Positions 48,932-57,179 of a DNA stretch of 64,000 nucleotides are shown here, piece after piece (the first letter of the stretch is position 1; every line of letters starts with the position of its first letter). The stretch is from an uncultured Eubacteriales bacterium (GTDB lineage Bacteria > Bacillota > Clostridia > Oscillospirales > Acutalibacteraceae), in the NCBI GenBank assembly GCA_934454845.1, contig CAKSGV010000001.1, forward strand, positions 62,001-126,000, read 5' to 3'. The notes under the pieces were generated by a model. That model saw only the letters and a program-made list of their open reading frames with translations, did not search any database and had not been told where the DNA came from. The position numbers were made by a program, and so were the translations under genes.

Positions 48932-51205
48932 TTATTCAGCTGTTATCTCGTTAAGCTTATTAAGCCATTTTTTATACTTCTCAAAATCAAACGGCGGATA
49001 GCCTGTAAGATAATGATTATAATATTTCTTCCCGTCGATATTCCACTCGATAAGCAGCATTCTCTGCTCGGAGTAGAACATTCTGAAATTGGTAACGCCT
49101 GTTTTGCCGTTTGCATTGGCATTAAATCCGCCTTCTGCAATAACTTCTCCGGTTTCGATATCGGAAACCTTATAAGTACCTTTAACAGCTGTTCTGGTAT
49201 CATTCAAAGCATACAGCGTGTATCTCCAGTTATTAAGCTCGCCCATCATAAGAGCGATAGGAGCCTGAGCGCGCTTAATAAAGTAATAAGCAAGCTTCTT
49301 GTCATAGAAATAATCTACAACCGCATCAGACATCTGCGGCCAACCGTCAAGAAGGTTCCACCAGAGAATACCGCCGGTTTTCGGTCTGCCTATTCTTACT
49401 CTTTCGATAAAGTATTTCTTTGCCTCTGCCTGAGAAATCTGGGAAGCAAGAGAGAAATCCTCGATATTTTCAGCTTTTTTGCCGAAGAGCTGAACTATTT
49501 GATCATCCATAAGTCTTACTCGACTGTCGTTGCCTTTCTGATCGGAAGAATGAAGAGTCCACTGCTCGTTGAAGATAGGCCAAAGCTTATCTTCATCAAC
49601 GATTTTCTTAAGCGACTTAACAGACGGGCAACCATGATAACCGGTTTCGCTGACGAAAGCGGCTGTTGAATACTTATAGAAATCAGCTTTATAGTAATCT
49701 CTCGCACCCCAAAGGTGATTTTCAACATACGCATTGTGATTTCCGCTCTTTAAGAGCTTGAAAAGCTTCTCTGAAATATAAGGCGAGCTCGGGATATAGG
49801 GGCGTCTGTAATCATACTTATTGATAAGATCCGGAAGCAGTTTTCTTGTAATATTGTTTTTGTTCGGATTTCGGTTTCCGACAGTTGCGGAATCGATCTC
49901 ATTATCGCCTGCCCAAAGAGCGATAGAGGGGTGATTTCTCAAATTCTTGATCGCCCAGGTGAATTCCTTTTCATACTCCGCCATACTCTCGGGATCTTCG
50001 GGGCAGATATGGCAAGCCATCATAAAGTCCTGCCAGATCATAATTCCTTGCCTGTCGCAGTAATCATAGAATTCTTCCTGCTCGTAAACTCCGCCGCCCC
50101 ATACTCTTAAAATGTTGCAGCCGATATCTGAAACAAGTTCCAATGCCTTCGCATAGCGCTGCTTATCTCTGCTGTGGTAAGCGTCGAGCGGAACCCAGTT
50201 GCTTCCGCGGCAGAATACCTGCTGACCGTTGACCTTGAAATAAAATCCGGGGTTTTCATCAAGCATTGTATCGGCGTGATAAAGCTCGATCTTTCTTACG
50301 CCGACATTAAAGCAGTAATTTGCAACCTCTTTGCCGTCGCATAAAAGAGTGATCTTTGAATCGTAAATATTAGCGTCGCCGTAACCATAAGGCCACCAAA
50401 GCTTTAAATTATCTATTCCGACATAGAATTTTCTGTTAAAATCACGGATTATCTCAAATTCTCTTGAAAATTCGGAATCATCGCATTTACCCGAGATAAT
50501 AACTTTAAGCTTATTATCATAAAGATCGGCAAGCGGAGCCTTGATTTTGAACATAACTCCAAGTGTTCCGTGGTTTCCGCCGAAATCGGTGGTGTAGCTT
50601 ACATTTTCGATAGCATACTCATCACGGATGATTATATCAACATCTTTCCAAAGTCCCGCGCTTACCACTCTCGGGAAAATATCCCAGCCGTAAGCATGAG
50701 CGGGTTTTCTTGAAAATACCGAAGAATCACATCCCCATCCGCTTGCGCAGTACTGCTCTAGAGTATGCTCGATGTCAAATTTTACTGAAGAAGTTATATG
50801 TACCGTTAATTCATTCTCTCCCGATTTTAAGAAGTTTGTTACTTCTACTTCGTGAGCAATGAAAGCGTTTTTAGATTCAAATATCTTTTCTCCGTTTAAA
50901 AAATATTCCGCGTGACAATCAACGCCCGCAAAGTTTAAGAAAACTTTTTCATCAGAAGAAAATTCGGGAGCTGTAAATGTGCGGTTATACCACCACTCGT
51001 AAACCTCATATTTTTCGGTGAGCGTGGTATTCATACCTTTAAACTCGTCAGCCGGAAGAAGACCTGCAGCTTTAAGATCAAGTTCTACATTTCCCGGCAC
51101 AGTTGCCTCGACAGATTCGGCGCTTTTAAAATCATCGACTTTGTTTCGAGCCGCGTCATTATAATAAAGGCGCCATTTTCCGTTTAAAGAAATTTTTCTT
51201 TCCAT
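48932..51205 (-). CDS. Glycoside hydrolase family 2, beta-mannosidase-like
   Basis: The 757-residue cytoplasmic exo-glycosidase has the GH2 order: sugar-binding jelly roll (1-165, SLNGKWRLYYND), immunoglobulin-like domain, TIM barrel with NILRVWGGGVYEQEEFYDYC and the acid/base pair Asn-Glu in WAGDNEID near 425, nucleophile Glu in FVSETGYHG near 520, and a C-terminal beta domain. The layout WWYNRTF and WYFK-type motifs favour beta-mannosidase over beta-galactosidase. There is no signal peptide. AAGGAGG precedes the ATG. It is a single gene with an operator-like repeat upstream. Confidence 0.9.
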   Translation of the reverse strand: MERKISLNGKWRLYYNDAARNKVDDFKSAESVEATVPGNVELDLKAAGLLPADEFKGMNTTLTEKYEVYEWWYNRTFTAPEFSSDEKVFLNFAGVDCHAEYFLNGEKIFESKNAFIAHEVEVTNFLKSGENELTVHITSSVKFDIEHTLEQYCASGWGCDSSVFSRKPAHAYGWDIFPRVVSAGLWKDVDIIIRDEYAIENVSYTTDFGGNHGTLGVMFKIKAPLADLYDNKLKVIISGKCDDSEFSREFEIIRDFNRKFYVGIDNLKLWWPYGYGDANIYDSKITLLCDGKEVANYCFNVGVRKIELYHADTMLDENPGFYFKVNGQQVFCRGSNWVPLDAYHSRDKQRYAKALELVSDIGCNILRVWGGGVYEQEEFYDYCDRQGIMIWQDFMMACHICPEDPESMAEYEKEFTWAIKNLRNHPSIALWAGDNEIDSATVGNRNPNKNNITRKLLPDLINKYDYRRPYIPSSPYISEKLFKLLKSGNHNAYVENHLWGARDYYKADFYKYSTAAFVSETGYHGCPSVKSLKKIVDEDKLWPIFNEQWTLHSSDQKGNDSRVRLMDDQIVQLFGKKAENIEDFSLASQISQAEAKKYFIERVRIGRPKTGGILWWNLLDGWPQMSDAVVDYFYDKKLAYYFIKRAQAPIALMMGELNNWRYTLYALNDTRTAVKGTYKVSDIETGEVIAEGGFNANANGKTGVTNFRMFYSEQRMLLIEWNIDGKKYYNHYLTGYPPFDFEKYKKWLNKLNEITAE

Positions 51206-51242
51206 TTTTATCCTCCTTAAAGATAAAATAAAGGTTACTTTA

Positions 51243-51251
51243 ATTATAGCA
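51243..51251 (-). promoter_or_regulatory. Extended -10 promoter of the GH2 gene
   Basis: On the minus strand, TGC-TATAAT (box 51248-51243). No good -35 box is visible. The position where it should be lies inside a 16-bp inverted repeat, which suggests control. Confidence 0.65.
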
Positions 51252-51261
51252 ACTGCAAAAT

Positions 51262-51300
51262 AAAAATGTTATCTTTTTATTGGTAAAAGATAACATTTTT
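51262..51300 (-). promoter_or_regulatory. 16-bp perfect inverted repeat upstream of the GH2 gene
   Basis: AAAAATGTTATCTTTT (51262-51277) and AAAAGATAACATTTTT (51285-51300) are exact reverse complements around a 7-base centre. It could be the terminator of the PIG-L operon (T-run on the minus strand but only three G/C pairs), an operator covering the GH2 -35 region, or both. Confidence 0.6.
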
Positions 51301-51325
51301 TTGGAAAATTTTTAAAAACCGATTT

Positions 51326-52696
51326 TTATTTTCTTTTTTTAACTATTATAACCGCCGAAATTATCAATACTAAAGCAAGACACGCAGCTGCAAAATATAA
51401 ACTTTCCGACTTTGATTTAACTTCTGATTTATCTTCTTCCCGCTTTTTTAAAGTTTCCTTTTTCTCTTCGGGCTTTATCTGCTCAGCCGAATTAAGCTCG
51501 TCATAAGTAGTTATATTTTCAAAGAAGTCGTTTTTCAAAACATCTTCTTTTTCGTTAGTCGAAAAATAAAGTCCGTATTCCCTCGGAGAATATTTTTTAA
51601 TCAAAGCGCCCGAATCATTGTTTCCGTCAGTTCCGCAAAGCCATTCTCTAAACCAGGTGCCCTGCTGTGAAACATGCTTTTTAAAGCCCTCTTTTGTCAT
51701 TTCAAAAGCGGTTTTTCCGCCGAAATTATCAAGCGGAGTATCGATGTCTAAAGTTATCTTATTTTCATTATATAGATGAACATAGAATTTTTTTACCGTG
51801 TGTGTGCCGTATTTTTGCGCAGTTTCAGGATCAAAGCCTTCATCGGCGCTCTTTTTTACAGCCTCGCTTAAAGTTACGGCGTTTAAAATATGCTGTCCGT
51901 GACCGTATTCCCCCGCAAAATCGTGACCTACCGCTACGAGCGGTTTATATCTTCTTAAAAGATATGTTTGAAAGTCAACGGCGTCTTGATAAGTAAAGCC
52001 GGCTTTTAAAAGATTGCTTTCGGCGTGCTGCCTGTCATCTGCCCAGGCATCGGGAAATTCGCTGATTTCCGGGTAATTTCTTACTCCCACTGTCCACAGC
52101 CCGTTTAAAAGCTCATGATTTCTTTTAAAATTAACATTATGGTTAGTAAAATATGCTACTTGTACCCTTAATTTTCTTTGTCCTGCATAAAGCGGTAAAA
52201 CACCTGCAAAAAATAATTGCTCATCGTCTGAATGAGTCGATACAAGGAGCAGATCCGCTTTTTCGCAGGGTGCGCTCCAATTCTCGACGGTTTGCGGCAG
52301 AGTGCCGTCGGTATAAGCGGAAATTTCACTTATCTGCGTATTCTCTTCAAAATCAAGAGTTACACTGTCCGTTATCCCTGTCGACTTTTCTTTAAGATCA
52401 ATAAGGCAGTGCAGAAAGTCGTTTTCGGTTTTCTCCCCGTTTACTGAAAATGACGCCGCCTTTTTTAAAAATATCAGATAGATATACCGTGCTTTTAAAT
52501 TGAATTTAAGCTCTGTTTTTCCGCTTAAATTATCAAATGTCATAATGTTGTCATCAAAAAGCTTTGAAGACCCGCACGATAGTTTTATATCGAGCTTTTG
52601 CGCCTCGGCTTTTGACTCTGTTAATCCTGCAGAAGTGCAAAAATTTGAAAAAAGAAAAATAAATATTAAAAATATCGCCGCAAATTTAATTTTCAT
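51326..52696 (-). CDS. Secreted membrane-anchored PIG-L/LmbE-type deacetylase
   Basis: The 456 residues have a signal peptide (1-25), an N-terminal beta-rich part (30-145), a PIG-L deacetylase domain (about 148-345) with LLVSTHSDDEQLFFAG, the zinc motif of the family (usually AHPDDE, here THSDDE), GHDFAGEYGHGQHI later, and a Lys/Glu-rich stalk leading to a C-terminal transmembrane helix (about 434-453). It probably removes N-acetyl groups from a surface or environmental glycan; substrate unknown. It starts seven bases after the GNAT gene. Confidence 0.87.
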   Translation of the reverse strand: MKIKFAAIFLIFIFLFSNFCTSAGLTESKAEAQKLDIKLSCGSSKLFDDNIMTFDNLSGKTELKFNLKARYIYLIFLKKAASFSVNGEKTENDFLHCLIDLKEKSTGITDSVTLDFEENTQISEISAYTDGTLPQTVENWSAPCEKADLLLVSTHSDDEQLFFAGVLPLYAGQRKLRVQVAYFTNHNVNFKRNHELLNGLWTVGVRNYPEISEFPDAWADDRQHAESNLLKAGFTYQDAVDFQTYLLRRYKPLVAVGHDFAGEYGHGQHILNAVTLSEAVKKSADEGFDPETAQKYGTHTVKKFYVHLYNENKITLDIDTPLDNFGGKTAFEMTKEGFKKHVSQQGTWFREWLCGTDGNNDSGALIKKYSPREYGLYFSTNEKEDVLKNDFFENITTYDELNSAEQIKPEEKKETLKKREEDKSEVKSKSESLYFAAACLALVLIISAVIIVKKRK

Positions 52697-52703
52697 ATTT
52701 TTA

Positions 52704-53234
52704 TTACCATTTTAACTTTTTTTCAAGGCAAACAAGCCTGATATTCGGTATTCCGTTAAAATCGCAGGGAACTATATCCGCCTCGCTGTATCCTAATTTT
52801 TTATAAAGGCGCCTCGCATTGGAATTCTTTTCGTTTGTATCCATTCTAAGATGTGTGCAGCCGTGATTTAAAGCATAATCTTCATAGAATTTTACAAAAT
52901 TTGAACCTATTCCTTTTCCGCCCGCGTCGGGATCGACTGCAAGAGTATGAAGTACCATTATTTTGTCGTCTTTAATATCTTTATATTCCCAGTCGGCCAT
53001 CGCATATTCGGGCACCTGAATTTGATTTATCCTGGCGCAAGCAAAAATTTTATCATTCTCTGAGCATACAAAAAAATCATCAGCATTTATCGCTTCTGAA
53101 ATTGTATTTTCTGTAGGATACACTCCTCTTATCCAACCGATAGTTGTAAGTCCTTTTTCCTCGTTTCTAAGAACCTTACTGTATACCTCATAAGCTTTTT
53201 TCAAATCGCTCATATCGGCTTTTCTGATGATCAT
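52704..53234 (-). CDS. GNAT-family N-acetyltransferase
   Basis: The 176 residues fit the GCN5 fold: IRKADMSDLKKAYEVYSKVL, VLHTLAVDPDAGGKGIGSNF with the acetyl-CoA loop (GGKGIG), and MDTNEKNSNARRLYKKLGY. The substrate is unknown. The start has GGAG upstream and follows a good promoter. It is the first gene of a two-gene operon with the deacetylase; the two activities may or may not be related. Confidence 0.9.
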   Translation of the reverse strand: MIIRKADMSDLKKAYEVYSKVLRNEEKGLTTIGWIRGVYPTENTISEAINADDFFVCSENDKIFACARINQIQVPEYAMADWEYKDIKDDKIMVLHTLAVDPDAGGKGIGSNFVKFYEDYALNHGCTHLRMDTNEKNSNARRLYKKLGYSEADIVPCDFNGIPNIRLVCLEKKLKW

Positions 53235-53264
53235 TTTGATTCACTCCGTTTTTAGTATAGAATT

Positions 53265-53293
53265 ATTATAATTTATTATAAAATAAATTTCAA
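53265..53293 (-). promoter_or_regulatory. Promoter of the GNAT/PIG-L operon
   Basis: On the minus strand, TTGAAA (53293-53288), a 17-base spacer and TATAAT (53270-53265). Confidence 0.8.
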
Positions 53294-53445
53294 CTGATAA
53301 AAAACACGCATTAACGGATATATTAAAAGTGATGATTAATGATAAAAGAAATCTTTATTAAGCGGCTTAAAAACTTTGCGACGGTCTTGATATAACTTTA
53401 GCCCTATTTCTTAGCGACGACATATTTAAAAATCTTGAGCAAGAA

Positions 53446-53485
53446 ATAATATAAACCCTTTACCTATGTAAATGGTTTATATTAT
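53446..53485 (-). terminator. Long AT-rich hairpin after the aldo/keto reductase gene
   Basis: ATAATATAAACC and GGTTTATATTAT (12 bp) surround a further TTTAC/GTAAA stem with a CTAT loop and one mismatch. It overlaps the aldo/keto reductase stop codon. It is a probable terminator of the long sugar operon although the stem is AT-rich. The rest of 53294-53445 holds only short broken frames without support. Confidence 0.5.
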
Positions 53486-54474
53486 AAAATCGATATTTCA
53501 TCTATCTTTTTAAGCTCTGCCCGGCTGAATTCCGTGTTTTTGCACGCCTTTATATTATCAAGTATCTGAGTTTTCTTTGACGCGCCGATAAGGACTGAAG
53601 TGACCTCATTTTTCGAAAGCAGCCACGAGAGCGACATTTCCGCTAAGGTCTGCCCTCTGTTTTCGGCAAGTGCGTTAAGCTTTCTTATCTGCTTTAGTCT
53701 CTCGGCCGTTACCGCAGTTTCTTTTAAAAATCTGCCGTCGGTCCTTATTCGGCTGTCCTCAGGTATTCCGTGAAGATATCTGTTAGTCAGCATTCCCTGC
53801 GCAAGAGGGCTGAATGTGATAACGCCCTTTTTAATTTTATCCGCGCTTTTTAAAAGACCGTTGTTTTCTACCGTTCTGTCAAAAATCGAATAGCGGTTTT
53901 GATTTATTATAAAAGGAGTATTTAATTCTTCGAGAATTTTTGCCGCTTTTTCCATTGTTTCCCCGTCATAATTTGATAGACCGACATAAAGCGCTTTCCC
54001 GCTTTTAACCGCAGACGACAATGCCGACATCGTTTCCTCCAGCGGAGTTTCCGGATCAGGGCGGTGATGATAAAAAATATCGACATAATCAAGACCGAGC
54101 CTTTTTAGGCTTGCATCAAGAGAGGAAAGAAGATATTTTCTGCTGCCGAAATTTCCGTAAGGCCCGTCCCACATTTCATAGCCTGCTTTTGTGCTGATCA
54201 AAAGCTCGTCGCGGTAAGGCATAAGCTCTTCTTTTAAGATCTTTCCGAAATTTCTTTCGGCACTGCCCGGAGCAGGCCCATAGTTATTGGCTAGATCAAA
54301 ATGGGTAATGCCGTTATCAAAAGCGGTGAAAATAAGATCTTTCATATTATCATAATCCGCGGTATCACCGAAATTGTGCCACAGCCCTAAAGAGAGAGCA
54401 GGCAATTTAAGTCCGCTGTTACCGCAGCGTTTATAAGGAATTACATCATATCTGTTATCATTTGCAATATACAT
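53482..54474 (-). CDS. Aldo/keto reductase, YghZ-like
   Basis: The 330 residues show the catalytic tetrad context: THFDLANNYGPAPGSAERNFG (Asp, Tyr), LLISTKAGYEMW (Lys) and DIFYHHRPDPETPLEE (His), then QNRYSIFDR and the NADPH loop LIGASKKTQI. This subgroup includes L-glyceraldehyde-3-phosphate and methylglyoxal reductases. It lies 12 bases after the sugar-binding protein gene and is the last gene of the sensor operon, so a role in sugar-derived carbonyl handling is likely. Confidence 0.93.
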   Translation of the reverse strand: MYIANDNRYDVIPYKRCGNSGLKLPALSLGLWHNFGDTADYDNMKDLIFTAFDNGITHFDLANNYGPAPGSAERNFGKILKEELMPYRDELLISTKAGYEMWDGPYGNFGSRKYLLSSLDASLKRLGLDYVDIFYHHRPDPETPLEETMSALSSAVKSGKALYVGLSNYDGETMEKAAKILEELNTPFIINQNRYSIFDRTVENNGLLKSADKIKKGVITFSPLAQGMLTNRYLHGIPEDSRIRTDGRFLKETAVTAERLKQIRKLNALAENRGQTLAEMSLSWLLSKNEVTSVLIGASKKTQILDNIKACKNTEFSRAELKKIDEISIL

Positions 54475-54486
54475 ATTTTCTCCTTT

Positions 54487-55446
54487 TTAATCAAATCTGA
54501 ATAATAATTTTTGAATATCTTCATCAAACATATTTGTTTTATTAACAGTTACCGTATCTGTATATAGAACATCCGACTCGGGAGAACTGCCCTCTATTAG
54601 CTCTAAAGCATTTTTAACTCCGAGATAACCCATTGCGAAAGGATTTTGAACTATAAGCGAATCCATTTCACCCGTTTCAAGCAAAGCTACAGAAGTAACA
54701 TTGCAGTCAAAGCCGACTGCTTTAACATAATTTCCTGCCATTTCTTCCTTTACCGCTTCGCCTATTCCTAAAGTTATCCATTCGTTAAACCCTACTAAGA
54801 CGTTTATCTGCGGATACTCTTTTAAAAGCTCTTTGGCGCTTTGTTTTGCACTTTCGATATTGCTCTTTGCGATTTTTGTACCGATTATTTTAGCCTTTTG
54901 ATTTGTGGCTATCGCCTCTTTAAAGCCTCTTTCCCTCAGCTTGGAATTATCCGTCTGCTCAGAAAAGCTTACGATTCCGATATTTATATCGGTGTTAGAG
55001 TTAAATCCGTTAAGCACGGCTTCCCCTGCCTGCCTGCCGGACTTTTTATTATCCGTTCCGATAAAAAGACTTACAAGATTACTTGAAACTCCGCTGTCCA
55101 CAGTGATTATCTTTACTCCGTTTTTTACAGCCGTATTCACCGCCTTATCCGACTTGTTGTAGTCTATAGCGGAAAGTAAAATCGCGTCAGCCCCGTTTTT
55201 AACGGCATTTAATATCATTTCGTTTTGCTTTTTGTAATCTTCTTCGCTTTCAGGGCCCTCAAAGGTGACCTTTACGTTATATTCCGTCGCGGCGCCGAAA
55301 GCGCCGTTTTTCATATTTATAAAGAAGTCGGAATTTGCGGATTTTGCAATTACAGCCACATATTTTTTATCGGATTTTTCAGTTCCGCAGCCAGAAAGCA
55401 AGGTTACAAAAGCCAGGAGGATAATCAAAGGTTTAAATTTTTTCAT
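54487..55446 (-). CDS. Sugar-binding lipoprotein of the sensor operon
   Basis: The 319-residue periplasmic-binding-protein type 1 (Peripla_BP_4) protein has a lipobox LLSGCGTEK (Cys near 20). The mature part starts VAVIAKSANSDFFINMKNG, typical of ribose/galactose-binding proteins, and continues with DAILLSAIDYN and KIITVDSGV. It overlaps the histidine kinase stop by four bases, which links it to sensing more than to transport. It may feed its ligand state to the kinase, as in known three-component sugar sensors. Confidence 0.92.
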   Translation of the reverse strand: MKKFKPLIILLAFVTLLSGCGTEKSDKKYVAVIAKSANSDFFINMKNGAFGAATEYNVKVTFEGPESEEDYKKQNEMILNAVKNGADAILLSAIDYNKSDKAVNTAVKNGVKIITVDSGVSSNLVSLFIGTDNKKSGRQAGEAVLNGFNSNTDINIGIVSFSEQTDNSKLRERGFKEAIATNQKAKIIGTKIAKSNIESAKQSAKELLKEYPQINVLVGFNEWITLGIGEAVKEEMAGNYVKAVGFDCNVTSVALLETGEMDSLIVQNPFAMGYLGVKNALELIEGSSPESDVLYTDTVTVNKTNMFDEDIQKLLFRFD

Positions 55447-57179
55447 ATATTGATATCCTCCGCATTCTTTATTTTAGGAATTTTCACGGTAACGGTCGTT
55501 CCGATATCAAGTTCGCTTTTAATACTTATTCCGTAGTTTTCTCCGAAATATATCTTCAAGCGGTCGTTGACATTTTTAACGCCTATTCCGCTCGAATCGC
55601 TCCTGTTCTTCTTAAGGATCGATCTGCATTGCTCGTCTGTCATTCCCACACCGTTATCCGCAACACTGATTATGATATCATCCTTATTTTCCTTATCTTC
55701 GAAAACCGATATAACTATCTCGCCCTCGTCTACCATTCGGTCAAGACCGTGATAAATAGCGTTTTCTATTAACGGCTGAATGGTTATCTTGTTGCAAAGA
55801 TAATTTTCAAGCCCCTCATCAATCTTAAATTTATAGGTGAACTGATTTTTATACCTGTAGCTTTGTATTATAAGATAGCTTTTAGCGTGATTAATCTCGT
55901 CTTTTATCGGAATAAGCTCTTTTCCTCTGCTTATGCTTATTCTGAAAAGCTTTGCAAGGGCGCTTACCATTGCGGCGGCGTCTTTAGTGTTTCCCGATTC
56001 GCACATCCAGGAGATAGAATCGAGCGTGTTATAAAGAAAATGAGGATTTATTTGCGCCTGCAGGGCTTTAAGCTCTGTGATCCTTAATTCCTTTTCTTCT
56101 TTTCTCACCTGCTCCATTAGCTCTTTTATTCTTTCGGACATATGGCAGAATGAAGCGTTGAGCTCGCTTATTTCAAGCGCCGGCTCGTCTTTTGGATCAA
56201 ACTCAAAGGAAGAAGTCTTGCTTTCAAAAACCTTCATGGCTTTTATCAGTTTTTTGACCGGTTTTGTGACAATTTTCTGATAAATAAGCAGAACTCCCGC
56301 CCCGAAAACAACACAGCAAACCAGAGCTATTAAGATGCTTATGAATATCTGTCCGTTTTTTTCTTTTTCAAGCTCATCGGTATAAGAAATTCCGATTATT
56401 TTCCAATTTTTGTAGGATGTATCGGAAACGACGGTTATCTTGTGATCGAAATTTACAAGTTCTCCGCCTTTTAGCTTGATGCTTTTAATGTCTTCCGATC
56501 TGAGATTTGAAAAAATCATCTGCTGAGCAGGGTGATAGATTATATTTTTTGAGCCGTCGGCTATAAAGCAGTAACCGTGCCGACCTATTCCCGCCTGATC
56601 GATATAATCCGCAAGACCGGAAAAATTAAAATCGGCTGTAATATATGTTCCTTTTCCCAATACCGTTTCATCCGTCTTTACGGCCGCAGTTACCACCCAA
56701 GGATAGCTATTTTCGAAAATCGACTGTATATGCGGCTGGGAAAGAGAAAATTTCGGCGAAGACTCAAAATTATCTTTGTTAAAGGATAGGTCCTTTAAAA
56801 TATTGCTTTTAAGCTCTTTATCCGAAGCACAAAGCAAAATTTCACCGCTTTTCGAATAGACCGTGACCGAAACAATATCGTTCCTGAGCCCCAAAAGCAC
56901 TTTTAAATCGTTTTTGATCTCCGCTTCCGATTTTCCGCTTTTTATAAGCGCACAGATATTATCAAGCTGGTTTTTCATCGATCCGACGGTGTTATTCACC
57001 GCCACTGCCGCCTGAGTGACAGTCTGCTCGGCATTTACTTCCGCGTTTTTCTTAAGCGCGGTGCTGTAAACAGACGCAAACACTCCGATACTGCAGGCGA
57101 CAGCCGCTATAGTTGCCGCGAATACCGCGGCGATAGTTAAATTTGAAAGGCTGAATGATAATTTTGATTTTTCTTTCAT
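55443..57179 (-). CDS. YesM-like sensor histidine kinase
   Basis: The 578 residues have an N-terminal transmembrane helix (about 13-37), a large extracellular Cache-like region (40-270, VSVTVYSKSGEILLCASD; HGYCFIADGSKNIIYHP), a second helix (about 276-298), a HAMP segment (KIVTKPVKKLIKAM), the His_kinase motif QINPHFLYNTLDSISWM with the phospho-acceptor His near 378, and an ATPase with ENAIYHGLDRM and DNGVGM. It overlaps the response regulator by four bases and the binding protein by four. Confidence 0.95.
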   Translation of the reverse strand: MKEKSKLSFSLSNLTIAAVFAATIAAVACSIGVFASVYSTALKKNAEVNAEQTVTQAAVAVNNTVGSMKNQLDNICALIKSGKSEAEIKNDLKVLLGLRNDIVSVTVYSKSGEILLCASDKELKSNILKDLSFNKDNFESSPKFSLSQPHIQSIFENSYPWVVTAAVKTDETVLGKGTYITADFNFSGLADYIDQAGIGRHGYCFIADGSKNIIYHPAQQMIFSNLRSEDIKSIKLKGGELVNFDHKITVVSDTSYKNWKIIGISYTDELEKEKNGQIFISILIALVCCVVFGAGVLLIYQKIVTKPVKKLIKAMKVFESKTSSFEFDPKDEPALEISELNASFCHMSERIKELMEQVRKEEKELRITELKALQAQINPHFLYNTLDSISWMCESGNTKDAAAMVSALAKLFRISISRGKELIPIKDEINHAKSYLIIQSYRYKNQFTYKFKIDEGLENYLCNKITIQPLIENAIYHGLDRMVDEGEIVISVFEDKENKDDIIISVADNGVGMTDEQCRSILKKNRSDSSGIGVKNVNDRLKIYFGENYGISIKSELDIGTTVTVKIPKIKNAEDINI

